Assembly: GCF_003576345.1 (NCBI RefSeq)
Contig: NZ_QWGB01000014.1
Span: 124,001-188,000 of the forward strand
Direction of reading: 5' to 3'
Origin: Henriciella barbarensis
GTDB lineage: Bacteria > Pseudomonadota > Alphaproteobacteria > Caulobacterales > Hyphomonadaceae
DNA: 64,000 nucleotides
Shown: positions 21,675 through 30,474 of the stretch, piece by piece
How positions within the stretch are numbered: position 1 is the stretch's first letter
How the letters are laid out: each line of letters opens with the position of its first letter
Notes under the pieces: model-generated
Told to the model about the DNA's origin: nothing
Databases searched by the model: none
What the model saw: the letters and a program-made list of their open reading frames with translations, nothing else
Translations under genes and position numbers: made by a program

Positions 21675-22820
21675 ATGGCGACATTCCCGTTTGAGATAAA
21701 GGCCCGCGAGGGCAAAGCCCGCACCGGCGTTCTGAAAACGCCGCGCGGCGATATTCGCACACCTGCTTTCATGCCAGTCGGGACCGCAGCGACGGTGAAG
21801 GCGATGTATATGGACCAGGTTGAACAGGCCGGGGCCGACATCATCCTTGGCAATACCTACCACTTGATGCTGCGCCCGGGTGCCGAGCGGGTAGAACGCC
21901 TCGGCGGCCTGCACGCATTTTCGGGGTGGAAGGGGCCGATGCTGACAGATAGCGGTGGTTTTCAGGTGTGGTCTTTGTCACAGCTTCGCAAGATGGATGC
22001 GGACGGCGTAACCTTCAGGAGTCATATTGATGGCTCCGAACATCGTCTGACGCCAGCACGGAGTATCGAGATCCAGGCAGATCTGCTGGGCGCCGACATC
22101 TCCATGCAGCTCGACGAATGCACCGATTTTCCCTGCACCCATGAAGAGGCCGAGCGCTCGCTCGATCTATCGCTGGACTGGGGCGCGCGGAGCCTGGAGG
22201 CTTTCGGAGACCGTGACGCACAAACGCTGTTCGGCATCGTTCAAGGATCAAACTTTCCGGATCTTCGCGAAAAGTCGGCCAAAGGCGTCGTTTCGCAGGG
22301 CTTTGGCGGCATCGCACTTGGCGGTCTCGCCGTCGGCGAGGGCCATGATCAGATGTGCGCGACCATCGATATGACGGTACCACACCTTCCAGAGGCGAAG
22401 CCGCGTTATGTGATGGGGGTGGGAAAGCCAATCGACCTCGTCGAGAGCGTCGCGCGTGGCATCGACATGTTTGACTGCGTTCTGCCGACCCGCGCCGGAC
22501 GGCACGGTCAGGCATGGACATGGGAGGGGCCTATCAACCTCAAAAATGCGCGCTTTTCCGAGGATATGTCGCCTGTCGATGAAGCTGTTCCATCACCGGC
22601 AAGCCAAGATTATACAAGAGCTTATTTGCATCACCTGATAAAGTCCGGTGAGTATCTCGGCGCCATGATCCTCTCATGGCATAACACCGCCTTCTTCCAG
22701 GCGTTGATGGCGGAGATACGGCTCTCAATAGTCGAAAACAGGTTTGAGGCTTTACGCGCAGAGCTCAGTCATCGTTGGGCAGCGACGAAGTCGTCTGCAC
22801 GCGCGCCGAAGAGTGCCTGA
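21675..22820 (+). CDS. tgt: queuine tRNA-ribosyltransferase lacking zinc cysteines
   Basis: 381 residues. Tgt exchanges guanine-34 of Asn/Asp/His/Tyr tRNAs for preQ1. Catalytic parts are intact: the TDSGGFQVWSL acid/base Asp, MQLDECTDFP, GIVQGS, and the nucleophile in DCVLPTRAGRHG. The zinc site is not: the position of E. coli Cys302/304/307 (in a VDPECDCYTC block) here reads VDEAVPSPAS with gapless alignment, giving Val305, Ser307 and Ser310; only the histidine ligand (His336, in SWHN) is left. The flanking DYTRAYLHHL block is normal. An upstream in-frame start at 21645 is rejected. The gene overlaps the convergent lipoprotein gene by 56 nt. Confidence 0.95.
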   Translation: MATFPFEIKAREGKARTGVLKTPRGDIRTPAFMPVGTAATVKAMYMDQVEQAGADIILGNTYHLMLRPGAERVERLGGLHAFSGWKGPMLTDSGGFQVWSLSQLRKMDADGVTFRSHIDGSEHRLTPARSIEIQADLLGADISMQLDECTDFPCTHEEAERSLDLSLDWGARSLEAFGDRDAQTLFGIVQGSNFPDLREKSAKGVVSQGFGGIALGGLAVGEGHDQMCATIDMTVPHLPEAKPRYVMGVGKPIDLVESVARGIDMFDCVLPTRAGRHGQAWTWEGPINLKNARFSEDMSPVDEAVPSPASQDYTRAYLHHLIKSGEYLGAMILSWHNTAFFQALMAEIRLSIVENRFEALRAELSHRWAATKSSARAPKSA

Positions 22821-23484
22821 GGTCAACTGGGCCCTCCTGCTGCGGCGGTGTTCGGGCCTCTGTCGCGGTTGGCGTCGGTGCAGGTGACGATGTGGCAGGC
22901 GCCTCGGTCTTCAGCGGTTTGTCACCACGGTAGACCACCGCTGGCTCATTTTCCTCAGCAAAGACGGGCGCCGCGATCCCCTCGCAATTCTTGGTACGGC
23001 CAATCGCTTTCAGATAGGTCCGGCGTGCGCGTCCGCGATCGAAGGCTGCACGCACTTTTCTATCGTGGCTATTGGCACCGCTGAGACGTCTCACCCAACC
23101 GCGATAGGGGATGAGGCCACGCGCCTCGGACGCCACTACGCCGAGCACCCCATCCGAAGCTGTGTCTGCGGCGCGCTCTGAAAGGGTGGCTTGTTCTTCT
23201 TCCGTCACTTCATCCCAGTCTGGTGGAAGAACGGCATCCAGGGTCTCGATCTCTGCGGCAAGTTCGCTGCAGGTTGCGGCGGTATTCACCTTGTATGGGT
23301 TTGAGATCGCAGCAAGGACTTCCGGCACCTCATCCTTGCGCAAATTGAGGTCCTCAAGCGGCGAAAGGGCCGCGTCGGTAAAACCCGAGCGCGTTTGCGA
23401 TACAGCCTGGCCAGCTGGCTTACTGGCGCAGGCGGCCAGCGCCAGAGACGTGGAAAAAAGGACAAAGAAAGCGACCTGTTTCAT
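22765..23484 (-). CDS. hypothetical lipoprotein
   Basis: 239 residues with a type II signal peptide (lipobox LAAC, Cys about residue 19). Residues about 40-160 form a helical, charged domain with a conserved-looking GVVASEARGLIPYRGWVRRLSGA stretch and an R/K-rich turn (RGRARRTYLKAIG). The last 60 residues are Pro/Thr/Ala-rich and probably disordered. I do not recognise a family. The 3' end overlaps tgt by 56 nt in convergent orientation. Confidence 0.7.
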   Translation of the reverse strand: MKQVAFFVLFSTSLALAACASKPAGQAVSQTRSGFTDAALSPLEDLNLRKDEVPEVLAAISNPYKVNTAATCSELAAEIETLDAVLPPDWDEVTEEEQATLSERAADTASDGVLGVVASEARGLIPYRGWVRRLSGANSHDRKVRAAFDRGRARRTYLKAIGRTKNCEGIAAPVFAEENEPAVVYRGDKPLKTEAPATSSPAPTPTATEARTPPQQEGPVDLRHSSARVQTTSSLPNDD

Positions 23485-23598
23485 GCCGCATAGAAGACAA
23501 CAGTAAGTCGGCAGAAAAGTGGCGCAATTTCATCTGCAATTAGGACGTTGCAGCGCGTTGACCTCCGGACCGCAGTCGACTAGTTACCACGCTTCGGC

Positions 23599-23674
23599 GC
23601 GCCCATAGCTCAGTTGGTAGAGCAACTGACTTTTAATCAGTAGGTCACAGGTTCGAATCCTGTTGGGCGTACCA
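23599..23674 (+). tRNA. tRNA-Lys (anticodon TTT)
   Basis: A 76-nt cloverleaf including encoded CCA. The acceptor stem GCGCCCA pairs with TGGGCGT; the D arm is GCTC-AGTTGGTA-GAGC; the anticodon arm ACTGA-CTTTTAA-TCAGT places TTT at 34-36; the T arm is ACAGG-TTCGAAT-CCTGT. The integrase remnant starts 72 nt downstream on the opposite strand, a typical tRNA-insertion arrangement. Confidence 0.97.
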
Positions 23675-23746
23675 TATTCTCCGTAAATTCAGATGTTTGT
23701 GGCGAAGTACTCAGGCGTGCTTCGACGCCCTCTTCGGCTTCAGAAA

Positions 23747-24211
23747 CTAGCGTATTTTTGCTTTTGGTGTGCGAAGCTTCACCTTCGCGGGCCGCTGGGC
23801 TTTTCGAACAGGCATTGGCTTTCTTCGTGGCGCAGCGTCTCGAGTGCGCTGAGTTATTGCCTGCGAGACCTGCTCAGCCGCTTCCAACAGCGGCGCATCG
23901 TATAGATGGGCGTATCTTGCGGTCGTTTGAGTCTGCGTGTGACCGAGCAGGGCACCGATAACCGGCAAACTATTTCCCTTGGATACAGCTAGGCTCGCAA
24001 ATGTGTGGCGGAGGTCATGAAGCCTGAAACCTTCGATCCCTGCTTCGTTCAAGACCCGCGCCCAGGTTCTTCTCACTTCTTTTAGCGCAGTGCCTGTTCG
24101 AGATGGAGAAACAAAAGGACATTCTGCGTCTGATAAGTGGGACTGTGGCTTCTTGAGCAGGATAGCAACGGCTTTTGAGAGGGGTTTAATGCATTCCCGA
24201 TACTCACTCGC
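23747..24211 (-). pseudogene. truncated tyrosine recombinase (integrase) remnant
   Basis: The frame reads 154 codons from 24211 to the stop at 23747, beginning directly after the in-frame stop of the upstream gene. It contains the C-terminal half of a phage-type integrase: PLSKAVAILL, RRTWARVLNEAGI, the HxxR motif in FRLHDLRHTFAS, the LLGHTQTQTTARY block with the second His and the nucleophilic Tyr, then an unusual Lys/Arg/Pro-rich tail (RKPMPVRKAQRPAKVKLRT). The N-terminal SAM-like domain and the first catalytic Arg are missing, so it should be inactive. An internal GTG at 24076 could start a 109-residue product. Confidence 0.85.
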
Positions 24212-25789
24212 CTATGCTGCGCCCTTGGCGAATTTCGCTAGTAACCGCCGCCAACCTGCTGCGAATGAAAAAACGTCCTTGTAATAATCTAGGACAAGAG
24301 TTTTTTGGTCTGGGCTCTTATTGAGGCAATGAGGTCCGAAAGCGCCGTCTACAGAAACGTTTCCGCAGACAGTCTCAACGTATCGGTTCGGGTTAAGTTC
24401 TTTGATCCTATAAACGTTGACTGCTTCGCCGTATCCGCGTTGGTTGTCTTGCCCCAATCGGTACAGATTTTTGTCTTTCCGGAAAATAGCGCCTCCCATT
24501 CGCGCGCCGGCGGGATCCAAGCATATAGGGCTAGAGGGATGGGGTCTAAACTCTGAAAAAAGATCGCTAGCGATCCAAAGATTCAAGATCGCATGTGCGG
24601 TATCCGCAAAGCCAAAAAACAAGTACCAGTATCCATCTTCGCAATGCATCGTTGCGTCCACGATACGGCTACTCTCCAAACCTTTTAGAGAAAATTTCTC
24701 CGATTGATCACCGATTTTTTCGATGTATTGTGCAGAATGACTGCCAACTTCAGGAAGCAGAAATTCGTCGCCGTTGTACACAAAAGACTGAGGATATGAA
24801 TAGTGTTTTCCCTTTTTAATTGGGTTTGGGGAGATGCTTCCATCTGATGTTATTTCTAGTATTTCGCCGAGGCCCGTCGCCTTATTGAGCCCCTCCAACC
24901 GTATTGCTTTGCCGTCCGAAGAAAAAAAAGGGTCTGCGAAAAAGCGATAAGCAGAGTGGGTCGGTATCTCGACGATATCAGCTTTTGTGAGCTTCGTTTG
25001 ATCTAAGGGACTAAAATCAACTTTACTGGTCCCAACACTCCAGTTTTTCTCAAAGAAAGCTCCGTAGACAAGTCTCTTAAAGCTTTTGAGGAACGTTTGG
25101 AGCACGACACTCAAGACTGCAGGGCCAGAAAGCTCATCCTGTATCGTCTCTAAGCTCGAAGGTGAGAAGATGGGGGCCTGCTCGGATTGATTGAATGAAG
25201 TGATAAGAGTAGCATTAGCCATCCGCTGGAATTCTTGGTATGACCTTCGAAGCGAATACGGATATACTTTAGCCCATACGGGCAATAACCGACTAACTCC
25301 ATCTCCGGGATGTCCTGGCTGATGCGAGTACGATAGTTGGCCTATCGGAGTTTTGGATTGCTCCCTGACAAAGCTGGACAGCACTAGTTTCTGAGCTGCG
25401 CTTTCGGAATACGAAAAAATCGTCGTCCCATGAAACTTCGTTAGGCCACTGGCGAATTGATCCAAACTGCTATCAACTATCGTGTCGATTTGGTGAGCTT
25501 CCAAGGCATCTTCGCATATGTGTTGGTCAGTTGTCGGACAGATGAATCGATAATCAACAGAAGACTGTTCTAGTTGCTTGGAGCCCTTATTCTGTTTCGG
25601 TACCCGTAGCCATATTGATCTAACAGCTTCAATGACGAACTGACGAGCTGCTATCTTTTCCCCATGCTGCGTCTTCCTTAGCGCAATAATGAGCACAATC
25701 TTGCTTTTATGCGAACCCTGTCGCAGCGCTTCGGTCTGCCAAGCGCCGTATTGCAGACTATCAGTTATAAGGGCGATGCGTCTTGCCAT
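24212..25789 (-). CDS. GINT1-like (formyltransferase-like plus beta-propeller) protein
   Basis: 525 residues. The first about 200 residues begin IALITDSLQYGAWQTEAL and resemble the Rossmann part of a formyltransferase-like or GT protein. The C-terminal half has five-bladed propeller repeats (YRFFADPFF, YSYPQSFVYNGDEFLLPEVG, DATMHCEDGYWYLFFG, GGAIFRKDKNLYRLGQDNQ) as in the GINT1-like / GH43-like domain family. The D-P-F and G-x-x-Y/W patterns support this, but the reaction is not known in bacteria; it could be a glycosyl transferase or polysaccharide-modifying enzyme. AT-rich codon use and the position at the end of the operon next to the integrase scar suggest acquisition. Confidence 0.65.
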   Translation of the reverse strand: MARRIALITDSLQYGAWQTEALRQGSHKSKIVLIIALRKTQHGEKIAARQFVIEAVRSIWLRVPKQNKGSKQLEQSSVDYRFICPTTDQHICEDALEAHQIDTIVDSSLDQFASGLTKFHGTTIFSYSESAAQKLVLSSFVREQSKTPIGQLSYSHQPGHPGDGVSRLLPVWAKVYPYSLRRSYQEFQRMANATLITSFNQSEQAPIFSPSSLETIQDELSGPAVLSVVLQTFLKSFKRLVYGAFFEKNWSVGTSKVDFSPLDQTKLTKADIVEIPTHSAYRFFADPFFSSDGKAIRLEGLNKATGLGEILEITSDGSISPNPIKKGKHYSYPQSFVYNGDEFLLPEVGSHSAQYIEKIGDQSEKFSLKGLESSRIVDATMHCEDGYWYLFFGFADTAHAILNLWIASDLFSEFRPHPSSPICLDPAGARMGGAIFRKDKNLYRLGQDNQRGYGEAVNVYRIKELNPNRYVETVCGNVSVDGAFGPHCLNKSPDQKTLVLDYYKDVFSFAAGWRRLLAKFAKGAA

Positions 25790-25852
25790 GTAAGGAGCGG
25801 AGTTAAGATACGCCCAGCTTAAAGCGACAAGTCCACACGGCCATTCGCTGCG

Positions 25853-26896
25853 CTATAACGTCCAAGTATTTTCGTAAGGAACGTAACACAACTGGGCGTG
25901 TCGTGATGAAAGAAACCAAAGCAAAGAGTAAATCCCATAAGAAGCGAGAAAGAGTAGATGCCCGGTCTGGGTGCGCCGCGCCAACACCGCGCCGACATAT
26001 ACACATAGTAATATAGACCCTGGCATAACATAATAGTTAATGCGGTGCAAAGCGATAGAGGAAAGTATTATAAGTGGCGATAAAGAGAGTATAATTAATG
26101 CGATCAGTTTCAAAAAAGGATAGACACGTGGAAAATCTATTCTAATGCGCCTGTGATAATAGAGAAAAAACGGAACAGGAAGCGCGATTAAGGCATATCG
26201 AATAATTGCTCCCCCGGATGAGACAGATCCATAAATTTGGTCGATATATCGATCTGCGTAGGTGTCAAAACGATCAGCAAGCAGCAATGACGCGGCGGGT
26301 CCAATAACTGCAACGGCTACTGCAAGCCTAATCGTATCGACTTTCTCGCCAGCCAATAGTGCAATCGGTAGGAACATCACAACTGAGGTATGAAACTGCA
26401 TGCCGACAAGAATTAGCATAGCCGTACGAATTTTTTTCTCAGATATAAATGCATTAAAGGCGAGCATTAAAAATGCGCCAGCCAATGCTTGTCGAATGCC
26501 GGACATTCCAAGTTGAACAATCACGACTGGAAATAGTAATGCTAAAATAATGCCGGACCAGCGATGCGCTTTTGCAAAAATAGAATAACAAAAAACGAGT
26601 ATAACGGAGGCAAAAACATTCAGCCAAGTATAGTCTAGATTTATAGACTTTACGGAGTAAACTAGGAGCGAAAATCCTATTTCCTCGCCCTTGAAAACAT
26701 TGCTTAGGTCGTTTGGTAGAGCGTAATTGTTCCACCTATTCAGGTAGCCTGTATAATCGCATCCGGTATAGTATCTGAATCCCATGAACCAAATCAGAAA
26801 GAGGGATACAAAAAATATATAAATGCCGATTTTCCTGACGCCGGAAGATAATCCCGCGAAGGTTAGCATGGAGTAGATACCAAGGTAGGTTAGCAT
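25853..26896 (-). CDS. EpsG-family polysaccharide polymerase-like membrane protein
   Basis: 347 residues, at least nine hydrophobic segments. The block FRYYTGCDYTGYLNRWN, the GFSLLVYSVK segment and the SGIRQALAGAFLMLAFN segment match EpsG/Wzy-like polymerases that join lipid-linked repeat units on the periplasmic side. It is adjacent to the ATP-grasp and GINT1-like genes and AT-rich relative to flanking core DNA. A second polymerase or ligase candidate is present at 51131-52537, so the two may act on different chains or only one may polymerise. Confidence 0.78.
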   Translation of the reverse strand: MLTYLGIYSMLTFAGLSSGVRKIGIYIFFVSLFLIWFMGFRYYTGCDYTGYLNRWNNYALPNDLSNVFKGEEIGFSLLVYSVKSINLDYTWLNVFASVILVFCYSIFAKAHRWSGIILALLFPVVIVQLGMSGIRQALAGAFLMLAFNAFISEKKIRTAMLILVGMQFHTSVVMFLPIALLAGEKVDTIRLAVAVAVIGPAASLLLADRFDTYADRYIDQIYGSVSSGGAIIRYALIALPVPFFLYYHRRIRIDFPRVYPFLKLIALIILSLSPLIILSSIALHRINYYVMPGSILLCVYVGAVLARRTQTGHLLFLASYGIYSLLWFLSSRHAQLCYVPYENTWTL

Positions 26897-26942
26897 TTTA
26901 AGCTTTCACTGAGCTCTTTGCAGGCACATAATTTGAACATAT

Positions 26943-28130
26943 TTATCGGCGCCGACTGATACGGTTAAACCCTTTCGCTGCGTAAGAGGCGATTTCGCTA
27001 AGTGCGGGTCGTGGGTCGGTTATGGAGAAAACAGCCGATGTGTGCGCGCGGGCAGGGCCAGAGCGTTCAGAATTTGGAGCGCCCAAGATAAAGTCGCGGT
27101 GGGTCGCGTAAAAGAGCCGGGACGCCACGTCTTTCAGCCAATAGCGCCATCGGACGCCGTCTAACTGACGCGCCGATGAAGAAGTTTCGGTGTCCCGATC
27201 ACTGTTCAGATAGCTTTCCACTATTTTTGAGTTGGAATATGTGCTGACTGAGAACCAGAGAGATGGCCGAGGATTGATCTCTATCAGACTAAGTTTTCCA
27301 GTCGCTGGTTCCCTTTTGAATTCAGCAGCTGCGACGCCCTCATAGCCTAGGCCCAACAAGAGCTGTTCAGCAATTGATGCGGTTTCGCCACAAACTTCAC
27401 TCTGAACAAGTGAGGCTGACCCGAAACCTGGCGGATACTGCCTGAGCTTTCTGGCGGTGAAACGTTGCCGAACTCGACCATTCTCGTCGATATGTCCCGC
27501 CCAAAGCATGATCTCGCTTTCGGGACCTGCCACAATTTCTTGTACTAGGATCAGGTCGATTTCATCAGGTATACTGCGGATGGTCGCTTCAAAATCACCT
27601 GCCTCTTTTACTACCCAGCCCTTTTGGCCTTTCATAAGATGTTTCACTTCATGTATGCGTGCAGGTTTGATCATACAGGGATAAGCAATGCTGTCTTTGA
27701 GCGATTTCGCCTCACTCAACGTCGACCTCCAAATTTTTGGATAGCTCACGCCGAAAGTATCGCAGATAGAGTAGAGCTGTCCCTTATCCATCAGACGAAT
27801 TGCCAGTCCATCTTTGTAGGACTTAGGTAATTCAACGACCTTCGACAGGGCGCTAGCGTTTGCGGAGACCGCTGCTAAATCTTGATCTGATGTAACGATC
27901 AATTCCGGCTTCTTGCTTTGATAGGAGGAGCCGCGCTTGATAACGGCTGCGACACGGGCTTCGGCGCTTTTCTCAGCAATGTGATCAGTGAGGAAGCGGG
28001 ACCGCAGACCTGGTGAGCCCGGTGCGCCTACTCCCAGGACGGTGTACCCAGCCTGCGCGGCCTCCCTCACTGCATAAAGGCCTGTTGGAGATAGGCCAAG
28101 CACGATCACATCAATGGGTTTTGACGTCAT
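26943..28130 (-). CDS. ATP-grasp domain protein (possible ligase or modification enzyme)
   Basis: 395 residues. A Rossmann-like N-terminus (VIVLGLSPTGLYAVREA) leads into the ATP-grasp central and C-terminal subdomains: PCMIKPARIHE with an ATP-binding Lys, LILVQEIV, and GVAAAEFKREPATGKLSLIEINPRPSLW with the metal-binding Glu-x-Asn. ATP-grasp enzymes in polysaccharide loci ligate amino acids or small acids to sugar amines or carboxylates. A D-Ala/amino-acid ligase role is possible but not proven. It overlaps the upstream glycosyltransferase gene by 20 nt. Confidence 0.8.
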   Translation of the reverse strand: MTSKPIDVIVLGLSPTGLYAVREAAQAGYTVLGVGAPGSPGLRSRFLTDHIAEKSAEARVAAVIKRGSSYQSKKPELIVTSDQDLAAVSANASALSKVVELPKSYKDGLAIRLMDKGQLYSICDTFGVSYPKIWRSTLSEAKSLKDSIAYPCMIKPARIHEVKHLMKGQKGWVVKEAGDFEATIRSIPDEIDLILVQEIVAGPESEIMLWAGHIDENGRVRQRFTARKLRQYPPGFGSASLVQSEVCGETASIAEQLLLGLGYEGVAAAEFKREPATGKLSLIEINPRPSLWFSVSTYSNSKIVESYLNSDRDTETSSSARQLDGVRWRYWLKDVASRLFYATHRDFILGAPNSERSGPARAHTSAVFSITDPRPALSEIASYAAKGFNRISRRR

Positions 28131-29217
28131 CTATCACCTGTTTCAGCAGCAACGCCAAATCATGAGCAATCGTAGCCGGGGCAAAACGCTGTTCAACTTC
28201 GTTTCTGGCCGCATGAGCGATACGCTGACGCAGCTCTGCACTTTCTATGAGCTTGCTTAGATGGCTCTCCCAGTCGTCGAGTGTCTCGCACAGAAAACCG
28301 GTTTCTCCGTGACGGATGAGTTCTCTGTTATAGCCGATGTCCGCTACCACAGGCACGACGCCTGCAGCCATATAAGTTCTTGCTTTGCCGCCCGATTTAC
28401 CTCTCGCCCAATCTTCTGGCGGCAGGGGCATGAGGCCAATATCGAAGCGGGCGAGCGCAGCTAGCTCGTGATCTAGCGACCAGTCGGTAAGCGTCCAATT
28501 AATCCCGTCCATCGTGAATTCTTTCCCACCCATGATCTCCCATCTAACATGGGGATTCTTCTGGGCGATCGCCTGCAGTGCTGGCTCAATAAAATTCAAA
28601 TACTTTACTGTAGACGGAGAACCCAGCCAGCCGATCGTCACCGGCGCATCATTTGAATGCGGGGTATGCATGGGGATGCGTGCAGTGTCTTCGGCCACTT
28701 CCAGCGTCACCGCCCGCAGCGCCCCAGCCTCGACGGCCGCATCGCGCAGCCAGTTGTTTCCGGCGACTACGCAATGCACCAGTCTAAACAGTTTGCGCGT
28801 CTTGTCTCCTGAGCGGAGTGCGGTGGCTATCCAGTTGTAGCGTGACGGCTTTTTGATGAAGAGCGCATCGTCATAGTCGAAGAACAACACGGCACCGCGT
28901 GTCTTCAGCCAACCTTCGATCACGGGGCGTCCGAAAGGCAGCAGTTCGCGTTGTAGATATAGCGCGTCGTAGTGGCGCCATTTTCGCAGGGCCCAGAGTC
29001 GATGGACTGTCGCTCTAAGGGTGGCGAGGATTTTTGCTATAGTATTGCCAGAGCCGAGCGATAGGTGGTACATCGGCGTGTTCATAAAGCTCTGAACCGT
29101 GGCCTCGACCCCATGGCTTGCGAGATACGGAATATACTGGAAGACCCGATAACGACTAGAGGCCCCCTCAACCGGGTAGCGCGTAAGAAACAAGACGCGA
29201 ATTGCTCGCTCTGTCAT
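28111..29217 (-). CDS. glycosyltransferase (GT4-like)
   Basis: 368 residues from the ATG at 29217 (ATGA overlap with the preceding gene; a longer start at 29238 is less likely). The N-terminus VLFLTRYPVEGASSRYRVFQYIPYL is the GT-B acceptor-side start seen in GT4 enzymes. The C-terminal half has GWLGSPSTVKYL and the KARTYMAAGVVPVVADIGYNRELI donor-binding region. It probably adds a sugar to the growing lipid-linked oligosaccharide; donor and linkage unknown. It belongs to the continuous minus-strand locus. Confidence 0.85.
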   Translation of the reverse strand: MTERAIRVLFLTRYPVEGASSRYRVFQYIPYLASHGVEATVQSFMNTPMYHLSLGSGNTIAKILATLRATVHRLWALRKWRHYDALYLQRELLPFGRPVIEGWLKTRGAVLFFDYDDALFIKKPSRYNWIATALRSGDKTRKLFRLVHCVVAGNNWLRDAAVEAGALRAVTLEVAEDTARIPMHTPHSNDAPVTIGWLGSPSTVKYLNFIEPALQAIAQKNPHVRWEIMGGKEFTMDGINWTLTDWSLDHELAALARFDIGLMPLPPEDWARGKSGGKARTYMAAGVVPVVADIGYNRELIRHGETGFLCETLDDWESHLSKLIESAELRQRIAHAARNEVEQRFAPATIAHDLALLLKQVIDDVKTH

Positions 29218-30443
29218 GGGTGCAACTGCTTCAGCCAAGTGTATATTGCTGCGTAGTCTCTCACGCCGCCCGATAAGGAAAACCGCGCCTCGGCGGCCGC
29301 ACGGCAGCGCTGAGGCATCTCGGGATCTGCGGCCATTTCAAACAATTGTTGCAGGCCGGCGTCGAGATTGTCCAGAACCACCCCATCTAACCCTAGCGGC
29401 GGCAACGCAATTCCCGTGCCGGTTTCATTGATATCCTCGGCCACGTCCCCCACACCGCCATTTGTCAGGCACGGTTTGCCGCAGGCTAGGAACTCTCCCA
29501 TGCGCGTTGGGCAGGAGGCGCGTTTCGACCAGGCCGGACGGATGAAGAACAAACCCGCATCCATCCGCCCGATATGGGCGCCGACCTCGTCAAACGCCGC
29601 GCCGTGGATTTCGACGCGAGCCAAATCTACGCCCGCTGCTAGAAGTGTTTCGCGCACATATTCATGATTTCCCTTCGTGATTACAAGAAAACGCGCGTCC
29701 GGACGCATCTCAAAGGCGCGGGCCACAGTCTGGGCCACCGCGTCGAACAGATACCAACTGCCGACCGAGCCCACATACCCCAAAGTGAAGTCCGGCGCGT
29801 CGTTAGCGGAGGTTTCGGAAGGCGAGAGTGGAAACATTTCAAGGTTGGTGCAGGTCGGGATAACGGAAGAGGGGGGCGTGCGTCCCCTTAGATATTCGAA
29901 GGCCTCGAATTCTCGAATGCCCGCACGCGTTAACGAAACTACGTGATCGGCGCCCAAGAAAAGCTGCCGCTCGACCAGTTTGAAGACGCGGTATGGCAAA
30001 CTGTTTTTTGACCAGATCCCGCCATCAACACGCTCGTCTGGCCAAAAGCCGCGCATGTCGAAAATATAACGCGCTCCGGTCGCGCGTTTGACCGCTAGGC
30101 CCATCAGCCCGGCAATATAGCTACGGCAGTGCACGATATCAGCGTTTATTTCTCGGGCCAACCGGATCGCTTGCTGCCGGCCTGCGATAAGATCGTACAA
30201 TGTCGCCAAAGTACCACTAGGCCTGTTGTGCCAGATGCGTGGACGCCACGCAACGCCGGCTGCCTTGCACTGCGCGCGCACGAGGGCGACGCGAGTGGTA
30301 TCCGATAGAGCATCGGGTTTCTCAAAACTGAGTACCGTCATGCGATATCCCGCGCGCCCAAGGGCCAGGATGTATTGCAGAACCTGGCTTTGACCCAAAG
30401 GATCCATCAGACCTGTATAAGAAATGTAGAGAACTGACGTCAT
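29214..30443 (-). CDS. glycosyltransferase (GT4-like)
   Basis: 409 residues, GT-B fold. The N-terminal SVLYISYTGLMDPLGQSQVLQYILAL, with its LGQSQV signature, is typical of a GT4 subgroup, followed by DIVHCRSYIAGLMGLAVK and FDMRGFWPDE. The C-terminal TLGYVGSVGSWY and RMGEFLACGKPCLTNGGVGDV blocks form the donor site. It overlaps the following gene by 4 nt (ATGA) and follows the preceding one by 31 nt. Donor sugar unknown. Confidence 0.87.
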   Translation of the reverse strand: MTSVLYISYTGLMDPLGQSQVLQYILALGRAGYRMTVLSFEKPDALSDTTRVALVRAQCKAAGVAWRPRIWHNRPSGTLATLYDLIAGRQQAIRLAREINADIVHCRSYIAGLMGLAVKRATGARYIFDMRGFWPDERVDGGIWSKNSLPYRVFKLVERQLFLGADHVVSLTRAGIREFEAFEYLRGRTPPSSVIPTCTNLEMFPLSPSETSANDAPDFTLGYVGSVGSWYLFDAVAQTVARAFEMRPDARFLVITKGNHEYVRETLLAAGVDLARVEIHGAAFDEVGAHIGRMDAGLFFIRPAWSKRASCPTRMGEFLACGKPCLTNGGVGDVAEDINETGTGIALPPLGLDGVVLDNLDAGLQQLFEMAADPEMPQRCRAAAEARFSLSGGVRDYAAIYTWLKQLHP

Positions 30444-30474
30444 AGAATCTGTGGCCTCGTCAGCGCGCGCCTGG

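Noticed and set aside
22560-22610. A frameshift explaining the missing zinc cysteines of Tgt
   Set aside because: The reading frame is continuous and residues on both sides align without gaps to the Tgt family, so substitution is the simpler explanation.
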